DNA from: Fidelibacterota bacterium
GTDB lineage: Bacteria; Fidelibacterota; Marinisomatia; SCGC-AAA003-L08; D37C17
Length of the DNA: 43,337 nt
Direction of reading: 5' to 3'
Assembly: GCA_002717625.1 (NCBI GenBank)
Contig: PBEF01000010.1
Coordinates: forward strand, 1 to 43,337
Both the position numbers and the translations under genes were made by a program. Positions 17,096-28,806 of the stretch are shown piece after piece. Numbering within the stretch: the first letter of the stretch is position 1; each line of letters starts with the position of its first letter. Under the pieces are notes generated by a model. It made no database searches. It was not told the origin of the DNA and worked only from the letters and a program-made list of their open reading frames with translations.

Positions 17096-18156
17096 ATTAA
17101 TCTATGAAAGTAATGAACTCCCATTTCATATTCAGGAGAATATTTACCTCTATTATATAGTTTTGACTTTATCCCTTTTTGAACATTAATAACAATATTC
17201 TGATCTTCTTTTTCTACTTTATCTAGGCTAGATTCTGTATTTGTTGGTTGCTTGTAATCTTGAATTGGATATGATAAAAATTTAATTCTTGTTTTATTTT
17301 TATTAATAGGCTCTATTATATTAATTGATAGGCCCCATTTGTAAAAGTTTAACATTATATTTGGGAATATCCAGTAGTAGTAAGCATAAATATTCTTTTT
17401 ATAATCAGTAAATCCTTTTTTGATATTTAATTTATCTTTTTTACTTTTGGACTCTGTGTACTGAAGAACACCATTTTTTAGTAATATAGTTTTATATGTA
17501 TTAAGATTAATATCTTTATTTAATCCTTTATGAACAAAAGGGACATGAAATCCTTCAAGATAATTCTCACAATATAAACTCCAATGTGCATCTAGAGTAT
17601 ATTCACACGAATCTAATGAATTATATCTTAAATTTTTAAAAGGGAACCAACCTAATCTTGATTCAATATCATCTAGTATGTTCGTAATATCTATTTTTGG
17701 TTGTAGTGATATGAAAATGAAATTTTTCCAATTTTGAGTTTTTAGTTTTACTAAGTCATCTGATTTAGTAGGGAAGTATTTTGTTTTTTTAAATCCTGGA
17801 TAAGATAGTATATTTCCTTTTAAATTAAATGTTCTACCATGGTATTTGCATACTATACTATTTTTATTATTTTTTTTTGTACAGAGTATATTCCCTCTAT
17901 GTGTGCAAACATTACTTAAGCATCTTATTTTTTTATTTGTATTTGTTAATATTAAAGGTTCATTAATAGAATCTTTTAAAAATATAAATGGATAAATAGT
18001 ATTATCAATTTGTTTTAAGTTGCTTATTATTTGCCAGCTTGGTTTGAAAATTTTATTTATAGATAAATCAAAGTATTTTTCATCTTGATAATAATATGAA
18101 GGAAGAGTCTTAGCTGTTTCAATATCTTTATTAATAGATATTTTTTTTATAGACAT
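17077..18156 (-). CDS. Rieske non-heme iron oxygenase, alpha-subunit type
   Basis: A 359-residue ring-hydroxylating-oxygenase alpha-subunit-like enzyme. The Rieske [2Fe-2S] site is complete: Cys84-x-His86 ('CTHRGN') and Cys103-x2-His106 ('CKYHG'). The catalytic domain has the mononuclear iron motif 'ENYLEGFHVPFVH' with His204 and His209. The layout resembles choline, carnitine and stachydrine monooxygenases more than aromatic dioxygenases. Such enzymes need a separate reductase, and none is encoded in this window. It lies seven bases downstream of mscS and overlaps the QTMAN-like gene by 19 bases. The substrate is unknown. Confidence 0.9.
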   Translation of the reverse strand: MSIKKISINKDIETAKTLPSYYYQDEKYFDLSINKIFKPSWQIISNLKQIDNTIYPFIFLKDSINEPLILTNTNKKIRCLSNVCTHRGNILCTKKNNKNSIVCKYHGRTFNLKGNILSYPGFKKTKYFPTKSDDLVKLKTQNWKNFIFISLQPKIDITNILDDIESRLGWFPFKNLRYNSLDSCEYTLDAHWSLYCENYLEGFHVPFVHKGLNKDINLNTYKTILLKNGVLQYTESKSKKDKLNIKKGFTDYKKNIYAYYYWIFPNIMLNFYKWGLSINIIEPINKNKTRIKFLSYPIQDYKQPTNTESSLDKVEKEDQNIVINVQKGIKSKLYNRGKYSPEYEMGVHYFHRLICKHLN

Positions 18157-18163
18157 TTAATTA

Positions 18164-19219
18164 TTAATCTGTTTTTTTGATATGTACAGTTCTTTGAGGA
18201 AAAGGTATTTCTATATTTTCAGCATTGAAAGCATTATAAATTTCAGTAGAGAGTTCATCAACAACTCTTCCCCTTAACTCAGGCTTTTCAATCCATGCTA
18301 ATAATTGAAATTTTAACCCTGATGCTCCAAATTCTCTAAACCTTACACGTGGAGCAGGTTCTTTACAAACATTACTTGAAGATTTAGCAATGGTATTCAT
18401 TATATTTTTCACATCATTTACAACAGTGCCATATGCAACATCTACACTAATTCTAATTCTTTCTTTTTCATGTGTTCCACCACTTTCATTAACAATTTTT
18501 GAGTTTGCAATTACAGAATTGGGAATAGTAATTTCAATATCATCTCGTGTTTGAATTCTTGTGCTACGGATACCAATATCTCTTACATATCCTCTTTCAC
18601 CTGTATCTAAATTAATATAATCTCCTTCTTTATATGGACTATCTGCCATAATAAAAATTCCTGCAAATAAATTTCCCAGTGTATCTTTGGCCGCAAAACC
18701 AATAACAACACTCAATATTCCTGCAGATGCAATCCATGCCGTAACATTAATTCCCCAGCTTAGCATAATAAAATAAATTGAAAATAAAAATATTACTATT
18801 TTTCCTACATTATCAAAAAGAGGAAGAGTCTTTTTCTTTATTAGAGCATTTTTATTATCTTTATTAGATATCCAATTTATAATAATTATAAATGATTTAA
18901 ATAAACCTAAAGACCAATAAATAACTAAAAATGATTTAATCATTCCATTAAATAAAAATTGAATTTTTGCAGGTAATGTTAGAGAATTTATTGCAATATA
19001 GAATCCTATATATAGAATTGTATTATATAGTGCTGGGTGTAGAGTATCAATTAATTTATCATCTAAATTTGTTTTACTTTTACTTACAAATTTTTTTAGA
19101 GTTATAATAAATATTTGATCTATAATAGCTGCAATAATAAAAGATAAGAGCAAATAAATTAAAAATAAGAGTACTTCATATTTAGCAATAAATTCTAAGA
19201 TTAATTCTATTGTTTCCAT
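18164..19219 (-). CDS. mscS: MscS-family small-conductance mechanosensitive channel
   Basis: A 351-residue inner-membrane channel. Four or five hydrophobic segments lead into the conserved pore helix and beta domain: 'WIASAGILSVVIGFAAKDTL', 'NLFAGIFIMADSPYKEGDYI', 'GYVRDIGIRSTRIQT' and 'IPNSVIANSKIVN'. A C-terminal alpha/beta domain ends 'IEIPFPQRTVHIK', typical of MscS. It releases osmolytes on hypo-osmotic shock. It sits in the middle of a tightly spaced leftward operon, five bases after a small ORF and seven before the Rieske gene. The unusual company may mean the channel serves as a general stress component. Confidence 0.94.
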   Translation of the reverse strand: METIELILEFIAKYEVLLFLIYLLLSFIIAAIIDQIFIITLKKFVSKSKTNLDDKLIDTLHPALYNTILYIGFYIAINSLTLPAKIQFLFNGMIKSFLVIYWSLGLFKSFIIIINWISNKDNKNALIKKKTLPLFDNVGKIVIFLFSIYFIMLSWGINVTAWIASAGILSVVIGFAAKDTLGNLFAGIFIMADSPYKEGDYINLDTGERGYVRDIGIRSTRIQTRDDIEITIPNSVIANSKIVNESGGTHEKERIRISVDVAYGTVVNDVKNIMNTIAKSSSNVCKEPAPRVRFREFGASGLKFQLLAWIEKPELRGRVVDELSTEIYNAFNAENIEIPFPQRTVHIKKTD

Positions 19220-19224
19220 ATTTT

Positions 19225-19362
19225 TTATTTTATAATATGTTTTTTAATATCAGCTGATGATACAGATGCAATATCTTTAATAGACTGTTCATTAAAGCCT
19301 ACATGATATAAAACATTAATTAAAAAACTTTTTGCTCCAGGAATTTTTTTATTATCTTTCAT
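19225..19362 (-). CDS. 45-residue small protein, unknown, HTH-like sequence
   Basis: An ATG at 19362 opens a 45-codon frame ending TAA at 19225. AAGGAG (complement of 19371-19376) lies about eight bases upstream. It fills almost exactly the gap between the esterase stop (four bases away) and the mscS start (five bases away), which argues that it is a real gene. The product begins MKDNKKIPGAKSFL; its middle, 'VLYHVGFNEQSIKDIASVSS', resembles the first helices of TetR-type DNA-binding domains, but it is far too short for a full regulator. There is no signal peptide or membrane segment. No family was recognised. Confidence 0.6.
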   Translation of the reverse strand: MKDNKKIPGAKSFLINVLYHVGFNEQSIKDIASVSSADIKKHIIK

Positions 19363-19366
19363 TTTA

Positions 19367-20812
19367 TTATCTCCTTAAAATTATATTCATTATTTCAACA
19401 ATATCTAATATATCAATGTATTCATCTTCGTTTAAGTCTGCAAATTCTTGTTGATTATTATTCAATAAATTTGTTTCAAGTATATGGTTAATAACCATAA
19501 TCACATCAATAACATTCCATACTCCATCTTGATTAATATCAACATATGCTTCTAAAGAATTAATAACAAAAGATATAGTATATTCTCCTGCACTAAGGGA
19601 GTATTCTGTATAACATGAATCTCCACTTTCAGATATAGTTGAATTTAACCATATTATATTATTTTCTAGAGTATAATTTATTTGACAATTTTCAGATAAG
19701 CCTATAATGTTGACTGAATTTATATCAATTTGATTATTAAATATAGGACCTGAAAATCCTAAATTAAGAGGGGTACTCAGTTCTAAAGAAAAATCTTCTA
19801 TATCTTGATTAAGTACATGTAAAATTAACGAATCACTATTATTGATTTGGTTTATTGCTATATATTCCCATCTTTCTCCATCAGCTTGGACCCAATTTGC
19901 ATTAATCCGGATAAATTGATTTTCAACAAGCTGGTTAGTTGCTTCTATCCAATAAGCACGTGATGGTTCATCTAAATTTACATTAATAGAATAAGGAGTT
20001 TGTGGCTCATTTAAAAAATTTAAACTATATTGACTTAACCATTCACAAACATGATTTTCATTAAATACAGAATAGCCATGGCTTCCTGTAGGTTCTGTAT
20101 CAATCCACATATTTTCATTATAATTTAATAGTAAGTTATATAAATCTTCAGCATGGGCTCTATGTGGCTCTGTTATCCCAAAATCTAAATATATAGGAGT
20201 ATGCTGTAAATTATAGTGCATGCTTTGAGTCGAATCTGCAAAATAAATAGCACTATTACGATGATATTCAAATGGTACTTCATCCCAATTCCCGCCAAAC
20301 CATTCTATCATTGAATTATTTCCAGACATTTCAATAGCTCTTCTTTCACAGTCTAATATTCCAGATGCAGAAGCTGTTGCTGCGACCATAGGCTTTGTAG
20401 GGTCTAAATGATTATTTGCATAAATAGATCCTGTTGCACCACCCATAGAACCACCAACCATATAAATTCTATTTTTATCAATATTAAAATTTTCCATCAT
20501 CCAAAGGATTTCTCCTTCAACCATATTTTGCATACCTTGATGGTTGTAATTATTTGGTGCTCCACCATAAGGAGATAACATTATCCAATTTCTATTATTT
20601 GCTTCTTCATCAAATTCTGTATAATAATTAGAATTTTCATTCCCTCCCCATTGGTGAAATGTAACTAATAGAGGATGTACAATATTAGCATTATAGTTTT
20701 CAGGAATTTGGTATGAGAATACATCAATAGTATCATTTGATACTACAAGATAGTCAGTATAAATAGTTTGGGTAAAGCAGAGTGTTAATAATATGAAATA
20801 AAGTATAATCAT
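19367..20812 (-). CDS. Secreted alpha/beta-hydrolase esterase (PHB-depolymerase/feruloyl-esterase-like) with dockerin-like C-terminus
   Basis: A 481-residue exported hydrolase with a signal peptide at about 1-18. The catalytic domain has 'LLVTFHQWGGNE' (oxyanion-hole region) and the nucleophile elbow GGSMG with Ser122 ('YMVGGSMGGATG'). This is the pattern of Esterase_phd-type enzymes, which cleave polyester or carbohydrate esters. The catalytic His is probably in 'TGSHGYSVF'. A beta-rich region follows (about 280-420). The end (about 422-481) has two calcium-loop repeats, 'DINQDGVWNVIDVIMVIN' and 'DLNEDEYIDILDIVEIMN', matching type I dockerin layout. TAGGT precedes the ATG. It is in the long leftward operon after the MATE gene. 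Confidence 0.85.
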   Translation of the reverse strand: MIILYFILLTLCFTQTIYTDYLVVSNDTIDVFSYQIPENYNANIVHPLLVTFHQWGGNENSNYYTEFDEEANNRNWIMLSPYGGAPNNYNHQGMQNMVEGEILWMMENFNIDKNRIYMVGGSMGGATGSIYANNHLDPTKPMVAATASASGILDCERRAIEMSGNNSMIEWFGGNWDEVPFEYHRNSAIYFADSTQSMHYNLQHTPIYLDFGITEPHRAHAEDLYNLLLNYNENMWIDTEPTGSHGYSVFNENHVCEWLSQYSLNFLNEPQTPYSINVNLDEPSRAYWIEATNQLVENQFIRINANWVQADGERWEYIAINQINNSDSLILHVLNQDIEDFSLELSTPLNLGFSGPIFNNQIDINSVNIIGLSENCQINYTLENNIIWLNSTISESGDSCYTEYSLSAGEYTISFVINSLEAYVDINQDGVWNVIDVIMVINHILETNLLNNNQQEFADLNEDEYIDILDIVEIMNIILRR

Positions 20813-20832
20813 ATACCTAATATAACATATAA

Positions 20833-22179
20833 TTATTTTTTTTCAAGTTTTTTAAGCTCATATATTAGCCATATTAAACTGATTGTTGCAGCACATATAC
20901 AAGATATTAGTATAGCAATCCATGCATATTCAATGGACATATTTTTTATTTCAATAAAATACCAACCTAAAGAACAGCTTATAATAATAACTCTTAAGCA
21001 TGTTATAATAAACATTGGATAAGATTTACCAAGACCTTGTATTGTTCTACTGCAAATCATAGATAAAGTCACAAAAGGTATCGCAAATGAGAATATATTA
21101 AAATAACCCACTCCTATATTTATAACAGATATATCATTAATAAATAGAGGTAGAATTTTATAAGATAAAAAATAAAATAGCATTCCAAATAAAATTGAAA
21201 TAATTAAAGCATATTTAATACAATGAACTAAAATAGTATTAATTAAATCAAACCTTTTAGCACCATAAAACATTCCTACTAAAGTAATCATACTTGTTGA
21301 TATTGATATAATTGGAATGAAAAATAAATGTTCTATTCTATGTGCTGTTGCATATGCTGCTATGGCACTTTCAGGATACATTGTTTTACTTAAAATGATA
21401 TTATATGTAAATAACCCAAATGACATGATTAACATAGATAAGGCTGATGGAATTCCTATTTTAAAAATTTGTAAGATATGATTTCTATTAAAAGTAAATT
21501 TTTTAAAGTTTATAGTAAGGTAATTTCTGTTTTTGCAAATCATAATATATATAAATAGTATAAATACTATAAATTGACTAAAGACTGTTGCTACTGCAGC
21601 TCCTTTAATTCCATAAAATGCAATTAAAGGAGGATCTAATATGATATTTAAAATAGTTCCAAAACCTAATATTTTCATTGGTAACATAGTGTCACCTTCA
21701 CCTGATAAAATGGATCTAAAAAATATTCCTAAAATCATAAAAGGTGTACCTATAATCATTGTAAAAAAATAATCTGAAGCATAGCCGAGTGATTCATCTT
21801 TTGCACCTTGAGATGATAAAATATATTCCCCTAAAAGCATCCCAGTTATTATAAATATAAAAGATAGAAATATTCCAAGTATAATAGTGTGCATTGCGGT
21901 AGAATCAGCTTTTGTTTTATTCTTTTCACCAATACTTTGAGCAATTACAGTGGTTGCTCCTGAGCCAAGACCAAAAGTAATTCCCATAATTATAAATAAA
22001 GCTGGAAACACAACGCCCAATCCAGTTAAAGCTTGCCAGCCAACCCATCTACCGATAAATGCTGTATCTATTAACATATAAATTGCCTGTACGCTCATTC
22101 CAAGCATCATTGGAATAGAAAGTCTCCATAGAGATCTTTCTGGATTTTTAATAAAATTATTTAATTTATTTTTGGTCAA
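20833..22179 (-). CDS. MATE-family multidrug/metabolite efflux protein
   Basis: A 448-residue membrane protein with about 12 hydrophobic segments in two MATE halves. The first half starts 'SLWRLSIPMMLGMSVQAIY' and contains 'DTAFIGRWVGWQALTGLGVV' and 'GSGATTVIAQSIGEKNK'. The second half has 'IGIPSALSMLIMSFGLFTYN' and 'AYATAHRIEHLFFIP'. Family members exchange Na+ or H+ for cationic drugs or metabolites. Some MATE-fold relatives flip lipids, which could matter next to MMPL and LolA-like genes, but the sequence looks like an ordinary MatE protein. The start is four bases after the LolA-like gene. Confidence 0.93.
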   Translation of the reverse strand: MTKNKLNNFIKNPERSLWRLSIPMMLGMSVQAIYMLIDTAFIGRWVGWQALTGLGVVFPALFIIMGITFGLGSGATTVIAQSIGEKNKTKADSTAMHTIILGIFLSFIFIITGMLLGEYILSSQGAKDESLGYASDYFFTMIIGTPFMILGIFFRSILSGEGDTMLPMKILGFGTILNIILDPPLIAFYGIKGAAVATVFSQFIVFILFIYIMICKNRNYLTINFKKFTFNRNHILQIFKIGIPSALSMLIMSFGLFTYNIILSKTMYPESAIAAYATAHRIEHLFFIPIISISTSMITLVGMFYGAKRFDLINTILVHCIKYALIISILFGMLFYFLSYKILPLFINDISVINIGVGYFNIFSFAIPFVTLSMICSRTIQGLGKSYPMFIITCLRVIIISCSLGWYFIEIKNMSIEYAWIAILISCICAATISLIWLIYELKKLEKK

Positions 22180-22183
22180 TTAT

Positions 22184-22924
22184 TTAAGGAATTATTTTTA
22201 AACTTCGTTGAATAAATTTAGAATCTTCATAATTATTATTTAATGAAATATCATTTACAGTTAATAATGTAGAGTGATTTTTCTGAACATTTTTTACTTC
22301 TAATTTATTCATTATATAATAAGAGTCAATATTTTGAAAATCAAATTTTTTTGTTTTTAGTAATTGATTTTCTTTATCATAAGAATGTTCTTCAATTGCT
22401 AAAAATATGCCTTTTTCAATTTCTAAAATTTTAGTGATATGTTTGCTATACTCACTTTCCATTTCTTTTGGAATGCTCTCAAGCTGATACCATTTTTCAG
22501 ATTCATTATACTCTATAATTTTATAAGTATAATCACTGATTGTACGGTTTGTTAAATCTTCAAAGCTTAAATCAGAGCCCATGAAGGAGTCACTTTTTTG
22601 ACTAGATTTTATTCTTTTAAATCTTGAAAAACCAGGCAACCACATAGTCATAAAGTCATCTTGATCTTCATATTCTATTTTTAAAAAAGATATTCCTTTA
22701 TCTTTTGCAGGTTTTAAAAACCAAATCATTTGTTTTTCACTATTATCTTTTGATATTGACATCAATTCTAGAGTTTTTGTTTTCCCTTTTTTATTTGTTA
22801 AAATCATAGTATTGGTAGATTTTATATCTTGGGGTGTTTTTCTAGAATCGACAAGTTGAGCAAGTTCTAATCCTTCAAGAGCAAAAATATAGTTTATAAA
22901 TAGTAATGTAATTATTATTTTCAT
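22184..22924 (-). CDS. LolA-like outer-membrane lipoprotein-sorting protein
   Basis: A 246-residue periplasmic protein with signal peptide 'MKIIITLLFINYIFALEG'. It has the LolA_like pattern (PF17131 type): 'IKSTNTMILTNKKGKTKT', 'KQMIWFLKPAKDKGISFL', 'DDFMTMWLPGFSRFKRI' and 'SFMGSDLSFEDL'. Proteins of this type occur beside MMPL/RND transporters in many bacteria and are thought to carry lipids or lipoproteins across the periplasm. Here it follows the MMPL gene by nine bases, matching that association. AAAGG lies upstream of the ATG. The molecule carried is unknown. Confidence 0.87.
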   Translation of the reverse strand: MKIIITLLFINYIFALEGLELAQLVDSRKTPQDIKSTNTMILTNKKGKTKTLELMSISKDNSEKQMIWFLKPAKDKGISFLKIEYEDQDDFMTMWLPGFSRFKRIKSSQKSDSFMGSDLSFEDLTNRTISDYTYKIIEYNESEKWYQLESIPKEMESEYSKHITKILEIEKGIFLAIEEHSYDKENQLLKTKKFDFQNIDSYYIMNKLEVKNVQKNHSTLLTVNDISLNNNYEDSKFIQRSLKIIP

Positions 22925-22933
22925 GTTTAACCT

Positions 22934-25243
22934 TTATTTAACTTTTAATTTAAAAATTTCTAATATTGCAGCTAGAAAAGTTAATGCTCCAATAGATGTA
23001 GAAATCATTGCAAAAATCATTAATCCTCCAATTTGAGCTAGAGGGATTATTGTTGATAATAAGAGGGCTCCAAATGCCATATTAGACCAGGCATCTAATA
23101 TAATTGCATATCCAACATTATCGATTGTACTTTTTGATATATTGTCTAGTCCTTGTTCCCTTTTTATTTTTTGATATTCTGATATATAATGAATAGTAAA
23201 ATCAACTCCTACTCCAATAATAATCGAGCTAAGCAGTGCTGTTAGATGAGTTAGTTCAATTCCAAACCAACCCATTAAACCAAAGTTTAAAAATACAGCA
23301 CATACAAGAGGTATAATAGACATGATTCCATATCTCCAAGATTTAAAAAATAATGTAGAAATTAATAAAATAACTGCAATTGATAATCCAATACTCATTG
23401 CAGAGGATTTAATTACGAGCCACATGAAATCAACAATGAAAATCATAATTCCAGTTAGCTCAATCTTTAAATTTTTGTTATTGATGTAAATTTCTTCTTT
23501 AATAAAATCGTTGATATTTTTTACTAAACCTGGAACTTCTATTGTTGAAAATGTTTTCATTAAAGTTGTAATAATTCCTTGGTCAGCATCATAGTTAATT
23601 AGCGAGCTAACATCAGATTCATCATTCATCTCATATAAGAAAAAAAGGTTGTTAATTTGTTGTATAGAATCAGGAATTGTATAGTAATCATGATTATTGT
23701 CCATAATAGTTTTATGAAGTTGTTTTACAACATCATTTATAGAAATTGTAGATGTTACATTCTCCATAGTATCAAGATATGTATGTATTTTTTCTATAGA
23801 TTGTAAGTTCTTAGGTTCTTTTAGACTTTCAGGTCCGGTATCACTAGTAACTCTAAATAATATATTTACATTTCCCATAAGGTTTTCATCTAAGAACTCT
23901 GCTGAATCTCTAATTATATTTCCTTTTTTAAACATTTTAGTATATTGGACTTCAACTGTAATCATAAATAGACCTATTATAGAAAGTATAGTTACAAGAA
24001 TTCCCCCATACAGTACTTTTTTAGGATTTTTTGTAACAATTTTTCCAAATTTATTCATGAGATTTTCTATATAGCTAGGCTTAGAGATTGCTGTTGAATT
24101 TATATCCCAATTTAATAGCAGGATGAGAGCTGGAAGCAATGTATTGGAAACGAACCAAGCCCACATAATACCAAAAGCAATTGTAAATCCATACCCAATC
24201 ATTGATCCTACAGGTGAAAAAATTAACATCATAAATGCAGCTGATGTTGTAATTGATGTAAGTAAAATAGGAATAAACAAACTATCCATTGTGTTGATAA
24301 CGGCTATTTTTGTATTTTTTACTTTCCTTAATTCTTTAAAAAAACGACTAACAACATGTACCCCATCAGAATTAGCTATTGTAAGTAATACTATTGGCAT
24401 AGATGTATTCATCATGGTAAAATAAAAATTAGAAGAACCGGTAAGTTTATAAATCCATCCCATAAAGCCAAACATAGATGTTAAAGATGTTGATATAATA
24501 AATAAAATTAATATAACTGCTTTAATATCTCTTAGATTTATTAATAGTATGGCAGACATAAGTAAAAGACCAAATATTAAGAGAACTTTTACTTCTTCTT
24601 TAACCATTCCAGGAACTGCCCCTGTTACATAAGCCTGCCCTCCAAAATGTAGCTCATAATCTTCATTGTAAGCTTCTGTTATATTATGAATATGATTAGA
24701 AAGAGCTACATAATCATCACTACTTTCTGGAATAATAATAATATTTGCATAATCTTCTTTTTGACTTATAACTCTAGATTTTATTACTTTATTATCATTT
24801 AAATATGTAATGACATCGTCAATTTGTTTTTGATTTAAAATTGGAAATTTTATGATATCATCTATAACAATAGAGCTATCTTCAGGATCTAAAGATATTT
24901 TATCTAAATTAGTTATTGAAATAACTTCATCTACAATTTTTAATTTTTCAAATTGATTGCTTATATTTGATATAATATCTAAATCATTTTTATTTAATAT
25001 ATTTTTATTTTTATTTCCAATAGCAACATACATATATTCAGTTAATCCATAATCTTCTTGTATTTGATCAAATATTTTTCTTGATCCTATATCTTCAGGT
25101 AAAAGATTTGTCATATCATCATCCTGTTGAACATAAGGAGCTCCGCTAGAAATGATGATTGTTAGGATTAGCGAACATACTATTGTAGAGATAGGGTAAT
25201 TAGTATAAAGTTTAGTTAATATGTTTTTTATTTTTTCAAACAT
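22934..25243 (-). CDS. MMPL/RND-family transporter
   Basis: A 769-residue inner-membrane protein with 12 predicted TM segments: one, a large periplasmic domain (about 40-210), five; then one near 410, a second periplasmic domain (about 430-620), and five more. Family-like features are 'LLPEDIGSRKIFDQIQEDYG', 'TIANSDGVHVVSRFFKEL' after TM4 and 'IIIGVGVDFTIHYISEYQ' in the second half, where the Asp of GVDF matches proton-relay Asp residues of RND proteins. MMPL/HpnN-type members move lipids such as hopanoids or glycolipids. It is the first gene of the leftward operon and is divergent from gdhA. No strong Shine-Dalgarno was seen. Confidence 0.92.
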   Translation of the reverse strand: MFEKIKNILTKLYTNYPISTIVCSLILTIIISSGAPYVQQDDDMTNLLPEDIGSRKIFDQIQEDYGLTEYMYVAIGNKNKNILNKNDLDIISNISNQFEKLKIVDEVISITNLDKISLDPEDSSIVIDDIIKFPILNQKQIDDVITYLNDNKVIKSRVISQKEDYANIIIIPESSDDYVALSNHIHNITEAYNEDYELHFGGQAYVTGAVPGMVKEEVKVLLIFGLLLMSAILLINLRDIKAVILILFIISTSLTSMFGFMGWIYKLTGSSNFYFTMMNTSMPIVLLTIANSDGVHVVSRFFKELRKVKNTKIAVINTMDSLFIPILLTSITTSAAFMMLIFSPVGSMIGYGFTIAFGIMWAWFVSNTLLPALILLLNWDINSTAISKPSYIENLMNKFGKIVTKNPKKVLYGGILVTILSIIGLFMITVEVQYTKMFKKGNIIRDSAEFLDENLMGNVNILFRVTSDTGPESLKEPKNLQSIEKIHTYLDTMENVTSTISINDVVKQLHKTIMDNNHDYYTIPDSIQQINNLFFLYEMNDESDVSSLINYDADQGIITTLMKTFSTIEVPGLVKNINDFIKEEIYINNKNLKIELTGIMIFIVDFMWLVIKSSAMSIGLSIAVILLISTLFFKSWRYGIMSIIPLVCAVFLNFGLMGWFGIELTHLTALLSSIIIGVGVDFTIHYISEYQKIKREQGLDNISKSTIDNVGYAIILDAWSNMAFGALLLSTIIPLAQIGGLMIFAMISTSIGALTFLAAILEIFKLKVK

Positions 25244-25335
25244 TACTTAAAGGAATATTTTTGAGCTAGAATAGCATATAAAATTACGGTGCAGATAAGA
25301 TTTAACAAAGAAGATTAGTACTATAAATTATATGA

Positions 25336-28208
<2,873 letters not shown>

Positions 28209-28212
28209 TGCA

Positions 28213-28806
28213 ATGGTTAAATTGTTTATTATTTCAATATTATTAATGATTTTTTCATGTGGAGATGATCCTTCTGAAGAATCATGTAGTAATGGTACAT
28301 ATGATTGTGAAGGTGTATGTGATGGTAATGCGGTAGAAGATTGTAATGGTGAATGTGGTGGTAGTGCAATAGAGGATTGTTCTGGAGTATGCAATGGCAA
28401 TCTTGGTTTTTTACCTAATGGAGAAATATTATCTCCAGGACAATTATTTATTAATCAATTAGATAATCAAGAATTAGAAATATGGTATAATACGGAAGTA
28501 CCTATTTTTGGATTTCAATTTGATATTTATGGAATTACTATTAGTCAAAATAGTGTTACATCAGATGTCATTGAAAGCTCCGGATTAGATATAGTATTTA
28601 ATAATTTTAATGATCAAGGCTTTGTTAGAATATTAGGTTATCGTAGCAATTTGGAAGATTCTGATCCTTATTTAGTTATTCCTATTGGGTGTGGAACACT
28701 TTTAGGTTTTTCATATATTGGAGAGTTTTCACATATTAATAATATTGTTTTTGGAGGTATAAATGGAAACCCTATATCTATGATAGAACAATTAAATACC
28801 AGATGA
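28213..28806 (+). CDS. Lipoprotein with DCxGxC repeats and a possible cohesin-like domain
   Basis: A 197-residue lipoprotein: a signal segment and lipobox end at Cys16 ('LLMIFSCGDD'). Residues 30-62 hold three short repeats of the form DCxGxCxG ('DCEGVCDGNA', 'DCNGECGG', 'DCSGVCNG'), a linker-like motif often met in Marinimicrobia-like secreted proteins. Residues about 85-185 are beta-rich and start 'ELEIWYNTEVPIFGFQFDIYG', with a later 'GTLLGFSYIG'. This pattern resembles cohesin-type domains, but I cannot confirm the fold. It directly follows a dockerin-tagged peptidase gene. Its last 15 bases overlap the convergent ATP-grasp gene. Confidence 0.75.
   Translation: MVKLFIISILLMIFSCGDDPSEESCSNGTYDCEGVCDGNAVEDCNGECGGSAIEDCSGVCNGNLGFLPNGEILSPGQLFINQLDNQELEIWYNTEVPIFGFQFDIYGITISQNSVTSDVIESSGLDIVFNNFNDQGFVRILGYRSNLEDSDPYLVIPIGCGTLLGFSYIGEFSHINNIVFGGINGNPISMIEQLNTR

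Noticed and set aside
25261-25283. TTGAGC and TATAAA upstream of gdhA as a promoter
   Set aside because: The two elements are only about ten bases apart, too close for a sigma-70 promoter.
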